From Penicillus capitatus (Eukaryota; Chlorophyta): a stretch of DNA of 64,000 bases. The position numbers and the translations under genes were made by a program. This document shows positions 56,394 to 64,000 of the stretch, one piece after another. Where the stretch lies: positions 682,001 through 746,000 of the forward strand of contig OZ287705.1 in assembly GCA_965649825.1 (NCBI GenBank), written 5' to 3'. Positions within the stretch are counted from its first letter, which is position 1; each line of letters starts with the position of its first letter. The notes below the pieces were generated by a model. The model saw only the letters and a list, made by a program, of their open reading frames with translations. It did not search any database and was not told the DNA's origin.

Positions 56394-56975
56394 CAGGAGC
56401 AATCAATACCTTGACGACGACGACGGACATTCTCAACCCTGCAGTGATCCTCGCGATTCAACCATCCCTCGCTGTACCTATTGATCCAACGCAGCCATGC
56501 CTTTTCATTGGCAGCGATGATAAGGACATTGTCTTTTCCTTTTTTCTGCATCGATCTGGAACACAATCGTCACAGCGTCGGACGTTCCATCGTCATGCAG
56601 CTAGTTTTCATAATCTTTTTTGAACAGAACTTCTATTTTCATTCCTGTTTTCTGTACCCTGTTGCCTTTTGACTTACGACGACGGACAGTTCCTTATCAA
56701 AGAGATCCATCCATCCATCCATCCATCCATCGTTTCAATACCTGACTTGTATGCATCCTCTTTCTGAGGGTCCTTCTTATGTTCCATACATTCCAGGACG
56801 CACTCATGTTTCATGCTCGATATCGTATGCGTCTGTGAGAGACACAACTGTGGCACATCAACCATGCTGTCGCATGTTCATTATATGGCAGCGTTATCCG
56901 AAACACGGAGCCCATCCACATTGTGACCTGCTTGATCTTTTGTGCAAAATCTTGTTGTGATATGCATTCAAAGAA
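56394..56975. other. Gap with (ATCC)n repeat
   Basis: 3' ends of the unknown + gene and of GrpE (-). A (CATC)n simple repeat lies at about 56706-56730. No gene recognised. Confidence 0.5.
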
Positions 56976-58152
56976 TCAGCTTCCCGATTCTGTCTCCTCC
57001 TCTCGCGTCTCTTCCTGTCGCTTTCGAATGACGCCCACTTCGGCCGGTCGGATGACTCTCTCGTGCATCTTGTAACCGCACTACAGCCAAAGGACCATCA
57101 CTCATGCTGACGCATCCAGCCAGTCTCTACCAAGTTAACAATGCCAACGGTGCCTGGTTCCTTTGACGGATCTTCTAGCTCAAACTGCGCCATGTGTTCG
57201 TTAGGATCGAATGCTTCGCCCAATGGGTCGTATCTTGTGACGCCGTTCGTTTGCAGCACCTATCCAGACAAACAGAAGCTTAATGGGCTTGACTGCCACG
57301 TGGGCCATCCATCGATGGAACAAATCACATTTCTGAAGTCTTTCTGTGTCAGCTGGATGCCAACGATGACATCGTTCAAGGCCTTCAACACTTTTGCTGG
57401 ATCAACGGTGCTGGCGTCCTTCACACCTCTCAGCTCTTCTGGTAGACTCTCGGCGGCGCGATCGAGATTGTCAAGAGGCCCTAGCAGACTCTGAACAAAC
57501 CCCTGAAATCGCACAGACGCTGTGATCAGAGGGCGGGGCGAGAAGATGTAGAGGGAGGAGACTTGTATGGCGAATTTCTTCGCCTGTGATGACTCCCGTA
57601 CAAATCGAGCTCTCAGATTCTCCCCGTCAGCCAATCCCGAGAGCACCTTCTTCCGTTCCTCCTCCAACTGCATCCACCCATCACGACACAGCAATCATCT
57701 ATCCATCGTTCTGTATTGCGGCGAGGATACCTGTAAAGACAGCTCCTCGAGTGCGGCGTCCTTCTTTTTCAGAATGGCTCGAAAGAGTTTCGAAACGTCT
57801 TCTTTGGAGGACGTCTGAGTGTCACCCTCTTCACCCTCTTCTGTTTCCAAGGCCTCCTCTTCTGCCGGTGTCTGTCCTTCCGCAAATCTCGTCTCTCCTT
57901 TTCCGTCTTCCTTTTCCTTCTTCTCTTCTGTGGAGAACCATCGCATTCTCTCTCTGTCCATTCTCTCCGAGACAGCGATCCATTGCCGACACTGAAGAAG
58001 CAGATCCACATCCATATGTGTGGTTGTTTGCCATATCTAACCTGTACGGCATTGAGGGATGTAGCGGTTCGCTGTATGGACCGTGTTGAAGCAGCAGGAC
58101 TCAGATAGCTATAGGCCAAAGAGCACAGTTGCCGCAGTGCGTGTCGTCGCAT
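56976..58152 (-). CDS. GRPE: Mitochondrial GrpE nucleotide exchange factor
   Basis: Start 58152: MRRHALRQLCSLAYSYLSPA, Arg/Ser-rich and amphipathic, a typical mitochondrial presequence. Then come an acidic region, a long helix (LFRAILKKKDAALEELSLQ | LEEERKKVLSGLADGENLRA), SLLGPLDNLDRAAESLP, and the C-terminal beta domain FDPNEHMAQFELED, EPGTVGIVNLVETG | GYKMHERVIRPAEVGVI. The last segment (GY-x-hhxRVhRPAxVxV) is the GrpE signature. GrpE releases ADP from mitochondrial HSP70. Four to five short introns. Confidence 0.9.
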
Positions 58153-59071
58153 GTCTGTCGAATATAACGACGCTAATGAGAGCGAATGGAAAATGAGGCG
58201 CGTTCGATTGCGTCTGAAAATCGCCAGCCCTCTCGTGCCTTCTACAAACAGTGTCCTGTCTCTATCCATTGTCTCGAACCATGGGCACCATGGAATGCTT
58301 GTCTGCAGATATCTGCTTCAGCTGAAACCGACGTACGATTGGAATGATGTCCTGAACAAAGTGCTTCCTTCTCCCTCATCGGCGAGATCTGTATGACTGA
58401 GGACGTGCTGGTGCAGCTCTGTCGCGATTTAGAGTTGAGACACACGCCTAGACATGTCCGAGTTCTTGACGAGAGGCAAGAAGATTCAGATCTGCAGAGC
58501 TTAGTGGATGACGTCGTTCTCTATCTTCATTACTGTCAAGTGCCAGCGAAACAGGCCGCTGATTGTTGTTGAAGGGAGGTCGTGTGCTATGGACAGAAAT
58601 GCAGTCGGAGTGCAAAACGAAAGGCTCGATGTCGTCGAATGCGAAGAATGGCATACATTGCAGCTCGGTGATCACAGCGGAGCCTCTTCGTCTTTCTCTT
58701 GCCGAGAAGCGGAACCTGCGCCCTTTATTGAGTGCTTAGAGCTGTTGTCTACTGTTTTGAACAGACATGTCAGCATCTGTTTGTCCAGAGAGATTGGAAC
58801 GCCCTTCCCTTATTGAATGTCATTTGTTGCTCTTGAGCTGAGTCGGACCATCAACGCCAGCAGTGGTCACACATTTTCCGCGACGGATCGATGCCACATT
58901 CAAATCATGTCTACACAAATGGATCCATACCTAAACAGCTGGCAGCGGTCTTACGCAGATCTTTCACAGAAGGAATGGGTCAGATGCCTTAACGAAAAGA
59001 AAAAAACAAATTTGCTGATCACATCATGAAGTGCTGAACAGTGAATTGCGGATCTGGCGTCGATACCGTCT
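58153..59071 (+). other. Possible small gene or gap, unresolved
   Basis: Several open frames on the + strand look partly protein-like (MTEDVLVQLCRDLELRHTPR from 58393; CLELLSTVLNRHVSICLSRE near 58730). They could be linked by introns of about 26-60 bp starting near 58191, but no domain is recognised and the joins are ambiguous. Reported as a candidate only. Confidence 0.25.
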
Positions 59072-62000
59072 TCAATCTTCTTCCCTGACAGGCGGCATTG
59101 TTCTTACGTCAAAGGATGCTTGTATTCTCTCTTCTTGACGCCTCATCGCTTCCTGATTCCGGGCGACATAAGAACGAATCCAGGAGAACTTTCTAAAGAA
59201 CAGGACAGGTCCTCCGCCTTCTGGTGCACCGATATCCATTCTCTGCGTTATTTGACCAGACTCCTCATCGTGGTCCCGACACTCAAGATATATAATATAC
59301 ATGTCCAATGCCAGATGTGCTCCAAGGTACAGACGATGCAGCATGTAAACCACAAAGAGGACATTGGCGGCGAAGGTACATACAGCGATGCCCATCTTCG
59401 CACCCTCAGAGGCATTTGGGTCGTTGCTGACAATCCCGGTATAGAAGACAGAGATGGACATGAGCATCGAAGTAGCTTCGAGACCGTTAAGCGAAACGGC
59501 CCCCAGTGCGGATCTCCAAAAACTGCCGATTTTCGTAGGAAGAAAGCGGTCAAGAGCGTTTCCACTGTATTCAGGAACATTTGGATGGTCCTTGTACTCG
59601 CGGAATGGCCTTTCGATCCAGTGCAGTGCAAAGGCCACAATAAGGACACCGAGAGCAGAAGTCGATTGCAGATTTGGACCAAGAGGAATGGCAAAAACGA
59701 CGGATGCTTGAATCAGCGCCTTTCTGATGAAAACCACTCCCTCCCAATAGGGTCCCCATCCATCTTCCTTATAACTTTGGTAGAGAAACCCATAGCGCTT
59801 AATAAAGACAAGATTCTTCAGCCTGTGCTTGTTGGCGTGTACCCAGATGAAAATCCAGAGAATGAACAGAAACGAACAGGATAAACCGACACCTCCAGCC
59901 ATGCCGGTTACCCAATGCTTATCCTGATAACAGTAAAGGCTAGTGTCTTGCACCCACACCTTTGAAAGAGTTTCTGTCATGTAGTGCTGTCCATGGCAGT
60001 CATGATCAACATCATCGGCGTCTTGATCGACTTTAATGCAGTTGACAGCCTGCATGAAGGTTGCTGTGATGGTGCTGTATGCTTGAAATAGGAAGACCAA
60101 CATGACGACAACAAACCAGGCCACTGGATCGTTGTGTGCTTGTTCCCTTTGTGCCTGGAGATCGGTGTTCTCTTCAGGGCCTAGTTGTATCTCCAGGCTG
60201 CCGATATCTCTCATCTCGTCCGAAGATGCGTCACTCGTCTGTGTTGTGACCGACGTCTGAGTGCGTCGTGTCTTTTCACTCAGGCGGCTGCATATCCATT
60301 CAACGAAAACCAACGCCGGGAGAGACATCAGATGCAGGACCAGGCGACTCCAGAATACAAACGTTGATTTTGAAGAGATCAAAGTCGACAGGCTGCTCTT
60401 CACGAAGCTTGTGCATTCCAATGGCACATAAAAGAAGCCATTTGTGAAGGCAATAAGCGAATCTACACAGGGCACAGCATTCGGTCATTTCGGCAGTGTC
60501 TGTGGACGTGCTTACTTTGCCAGGACAGAAGAGCACGAACGGGCGCGAACCATCTGACGCTGATGTCCGATGCTGTGGCTGTCACCTGCAGATAGTTCAC
60601 AAGGATCTGCACCGTGACAGATCAGAGGCTGTAGGTCATGGGATGTGACATGCCTTTAGTGTTTCGCTCAATTTCTCCCTGGCATCGGTGTGATCTGAAA
60701 TCAATGCGTCTCGCACTTTTGTCTCGGGCTTCTCCATCAACCAACGATATATCTTTCGAGCTGCACAACAAGAAACGGATGAGATACTTTACTGAGCATG
60801 AATTTGTGGACAGCTTAATGCAAAGAGGCGTTTCACGGATCGCGGTGTCAGGTTCTGGCCTCTAGCAGTTGATTCTCTACTTGAATCTAAGATGCACATT
60901 CATCAACACACTTGTGAAGATGAAAAGCTCACCTCCATGGTTGGATTGCGTGTGCAGAAAGCTGTTAGAGTAGCTCTGGTTGATGAATCGCCGTCCAGTA
61001 TTGTTGTTGGAATGCATCCTTGATAAGCTTCGATAGAGCTGCCTTCTTTGCATCTCTGGAGCCGCATTCCTTGTCATGGTTGCTGTAATCGTGACATTCT
61101 CTGACACTAAGGCGGACGCTGTCCATATCTGCAGGATCATCAAAAAGACAGATGGCAGAAAGCTGGATAGGACGGAAAGTGCAAATTGCCATTCTTCGGG
61201 GCATGATTTACACTGGCCTTCATCCAAACGACCGTAACCGTCTTCACACGAACCGCAGAGAACACTCTTGTAACCCTCTGCACACTGATGGTAGCTTTCG
61301 AACTCTGGACGAGGTGTCCTCTTGTCTTCCCTTTTCTCCTCGAGATACCGATCGAGTTCTTCTAGATCCTCGAGGACAAGCGTCGCATTCTCATAGTACT
61401 TTGCGAGTCTATCCATTCGGTTCTCATAGACGCATGCTTCCTTGATGATGCATTCGTGAAACCGAGGAGAGAAGGGTGTCGAGTGCCAGTAGCCATCCTC
61501 AGGGACCAGAACAGAGCCACCAGGGCACTGTGCGTGCTCTTCGCAGTCCAGGCACAAGGATGAGGTGTTGAAGGAGTAGCGATCTGCGGGACATGACGAG
61601 CACCCAGTGTCCGACTCCACTTCGCCCGGGACGCATTCCCTCGTCGTGAAGTTCAGGTGTGCCAGTAGCTGCTTTCCATCCGATCTCTGGTATCGGAATT
61701 CGATGGCAGACGTCTGGTTGATGCCGACCCCTCTTGTCTGGTTGACATTGACGATCCCGTTCCTCGCTCGATACGTCTGCTCTCCGAGAATGTCGGGAGA
61801 CACGGCGAGCACTGCGAGACCTGAATGAAGAAAACAGGTGTCGGCAGCATCCGCACAGCTTGCGTGCATCGAACCTGCGTCCGGAATCCCGCCAGTGATT
61901 CTCTGGTTGAAGGCGTCTCTGACTTCGATCTTGATGCCATCCTCGCGATCTTCCTGGCAATCTGCAGAGTCCCTGCACGGCGGCAGCAGTCTAGCGCCCC

Positions 62001-64000
62001 CTCTGTGGTCGGTTATGCCGCCGGATTCTGGATCCACGATCTGAAGCGAGTCCACCCTGCCTGCCATGTCTGGGCCGTAGATGCCGCCAGACTCCTTCAG
62101 ACAGGCACACTAAGAACAACGGCATGTGCCTTCTGTGCGACGCTGTACCAGGACCCTGTTGGCTTCGAAGTGGAAGCAGTCCGTCAGTGGACTGCTATCG
62201 ATCTGTGCTCGACTCAGCTGCCTCCAGTTTGCCACGTCTGATCGCGATTTGCCGCACCCGACGATCACCAGCCCCGGATCCGCGACGAACAGGCCGCCGG
62301 CCCCGAAGGCGGCTGTGTTCCCGATGAAGGACATGTTGAACAGGTGGAACAGCCGACACGGCTCGATGTCGAGGACATTGGTTTCACACTTTGTATCGTC
62401 TCCGGTGCTCCAGTTGCCGACGATGCTCACGAACATGCCACCTGCGACGTGGAATGAGGAAGAAGAACGTCTCTCGTGAGCCTGCGTTACCTCCGACCAG
62501 CGCATCGTTGTCTTCGAAGTGCGTCTCCTGTGTGCTGATGTCTGCCATGGCGCTGTCCGGAACACCGCCGTAGGCCAGACACACCCCGCCGCCTCCTCCG
62601 TTGCCGCAATGCCTGAGAGAGTCCTCGGCGATCACGCTTTCCTCCTCGCTCGATTCTCTCCTGTTGAGACCGGAGACAGACGCCGATTTCAGTTTCCTGC
62701 CGAACGGTGGGATCTGTGCTGACAGATCGGCTCTGAGGTCATCGCCGTCGACCGCGTGGTTCTGCACGAAGCGGCATCGTTTCATCTGGCACAGACAACC
62801 GTGCAATGGGTGGTGCATCGCCTCCAGCGACCGGCCATACCTGAAGCGTGTTCTCCTTCTGTCGGTTCCCTTCCACGAAGACGCCGCCGCCTGAAGCTGC
62901 CTTGTTCCGGAGAAACTCGTTCCACCACTCCGACTTCGCCGATCCGAACGTCACACTTGCAGCAGATCTCAGGGCCGCTCCTCCTCCGTGCATCGCGACA
63001 TTGTCGTGGAAACGTGACTCCTCAATGCGGACGTCCCGCGAAGAATCCAGGACGAACAGACCGCCTCCCGCTCTCCTCGCCCTGTTCCTCTCGAAGTTCA
63101 CGTTCCTCAGCAGCATGGTCCCGCATCCAGCACACATGAGACCTCCTCCATCCACGGCCGAGTTCTCCGCGAACAGGTTCCGTGTCTCGGGATCTTCGTT
63201 TCCAGAGCCGGCCGACACCGGCTTCGCAGTGAAGCGCGCTCCATTTGTCAGCATCACCGCCCCGCCGAGGCCGGCTGAGTTCCTCCGCCATGTCGTGTTG
63301 CGCTGCGCGATGCCACCACTGTTCCGAAGAAGTGCCGCTCCTCCTGCCTTTTCGGCTCCGTTCCCGTCGAACATGCATCCATCGATGTCGATGTTGACCA
63401 GATGCACTGTGACAATGTGAAGAGCGCCGCCACTCGCTCCAGCACGATTGGCCTTGAAGGTCGATCGCATGATCTCAAGGGTCTTCAATGCAGCAGAGGC
63501 AGCGGCAAAGTAGATGGCACCTCCGATGTTCTCCTCCGTATTGCTCCAGACAGTTTCTTCGATGATCGCGGCCTGGTTGTCTTGAAAGTGGCAACCTTCG
63601 ACGCGGACGAATATATCGTTCTCAAAATCCGTCAGATCGTTAGCGTCCAGCGTTGCGTATATGGCGCCGCCACTCGTCGCCCTGTTTGTCAGGAATTCTG
63701 TCCCGATCACGCTGAGCCTTTCAACTGAGCTCACAGCAACGGCACCTCCACCATTGCCAGGAGATTTGAAAATGAAGTAACGGTCATGCTCGATCAACTC
63801 TCCGCTTCTTCGGTATACCGTACCATCCAAGCCCCCTTCAATCACTGTGTTGTTGCGAAAGTGAGAGTCGGATATCTCCAATTGCGATCCTGGGTCCGTC
63901 ACATAGATGGCTCCTCCTTTTTGATTGGCAAGATTGTTCATGAAATTGGAACGAAGGACTTTGAGAGTGCACTGTTCACCGTAGACAGCGCCGCCCATAT
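59072..64000 (-). CDS. Receptor-like protein: beta-helix, Cys-rich, multi-pass membrane domain (paralogue C, 5' end outside window)
   Basis: Same gene type as 10080-15896, in opposite orientation; the signal-peptide exon lies beyond base 64000. The beta-helix exon (64000-62870) and Cys-rich exons are nearly identical to paralogue B, introns included. From about 61220 downward the sequence changes abruptly: first helix FALSVLSSFLPSVFLMILQI, then VRDALISDHTDAREKLSETL, ILVNYLQVTATASDISVRWF, STFVFWSRLVLHLMSLPALV, VAWFVVVMLVFLFQAYSTIT and further helices to 59250, ending TMPPVREED. Membrane-domain residues align with paralogue B but only at moderate identity. The intron at 60607-60653 has a GC donor where B has GT. 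Both paralogues have open frames throughout, so both look functional. Confidence 0.85.
60607..60653 (-). other. GC-AG intron in paralogue C
   Basis: Exon ...LSETLK ends CTAAAG; the intron starts GCATGTCACATC and ends GGTGCAG before ILVNYLQV. Paralogue B has GT at the same exon end. Length 47 bp. Confidence 0.75.
61221..64000 (-). repeat. Arm 2 of a near-identical inverted duplication
   Basis: Reverse complement of about 10850-13640. The sharp edge at 61220/61221 corresponds to about 13640 in arm 1. The other edge is not visible because the window ends. Confidence 0.9.

Noticed and set aside
1-64000. Bacterial contamination or chlamydial Pmp transfer
   Set aside because: GGAI/FxxN repeats resemble bacterial Pmp proteins, but the genes have spliceosomal introns, signal peptides and eukaryotic multi-pass domains, and sit among eukaryotic genes.
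1-64000. Chromerid, dinoflagellate or other complex-plastid origin
   Set aside because: Considered because of short introns and GC donors; plastid proteins lack signal peptides and the CAO layout fits mamiellophytes better. Not excluded.
1-64000. tRNA or rRNA genes, CRISPR arrays
   Set aside because: No cloverleaf with A/B boxes or conserved rRNA stretch was recognised (the GGTTCGATTCGAG at 32268 is GH1 coding sequence); no spaced direct repeats of CRISPR type.

Overview
The window is nuclear DNA from a compact eukaryotic genome. About 27 protein genes sit in 64 kb on both strands, nearly all cut by very short introns (most 40-65 bp, several only 28-37 bp, GT-AG with a few GC-AG). It encodes plastid functions: a chlorophyllide a oxygenase (CAO) homologue, a plastid-lipid-associated protein/fibrillin and the MEP-pathway kinase IspE. 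None of these three starts with an obvious secretory signal, which fits a primary (green) plastid. The CAO homologue keeps the Rieske centre but lacks the mononuclear-iron segment, the arrangement described for the split CAO of Micromonas. With near-even base composition, many tiny introns and a retroelement relic, I infer a mamiellophyte green alga (Micromonas/Mantoniella/Ostreococcus group), possibly its low-GC outlier chromosome. This assignment is inference; no database was searched.

Layout. 1-1470 (-): start of a beta-helix membrane protein, cut by the window edge. 2778-3312 (-): small secreted DM13 protein. 6027-7780 (+): secreted ankyrin protein built from a tandem exon-intron unit. 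10080-15896 (+): complete beta-helix/Cys-rich/multi-TM receptor-like gene. 16168-30042: dense housekeeping block of fibrillin (+), GYF protein (+), CAO (-), LSM1 (+), MAK16 (+), HOP2 (-), PH/GRAM-like unknown (+), RAD18 (-), SAYSvFN protein (-), SRR1 (+) and a broken Ty3-type integrase (-). 30624-39775 (-): glycosidase GH1, J-domain protein, ARM-repeat protein, a small unknown, IspE and mitochondrial ribosomal protein mL41. 39919-43480 (+): UDP-sugar pyrophosphorylase and TAF11. 43835-48849 (-): large ankyrin protein. 49208-52380 (+): DEDDy exonuclease and ZGPAT-like G-patch protein. 52492-54122 (-): glycosyltransferase GT92. 54370-56393 (+): unknown. 56976-58152 (-): mitochondrial GrpE. 59072-64000 (-): second nearly full copy of the beta-helix receptor, inverted relative to the first.

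The most striking points are: (1) two inverted receptor paralogues whose ectodomains are almost identical, introns included, up to a sharp edge, after which the membrane domains are clearly diverged; (2) three consecutive genes, mL41-IspE-unknown, joined by TGATG stop/start overlaps, suggesting polycistronic expression; (3) a Rieske-only CAO; (4) an ankyrin gene in which each repeat is one 99-bp exon followed by a near-identical ~50-bp intron; (5) a GTCACATC octamer strongly over-represented in introns and gaps.
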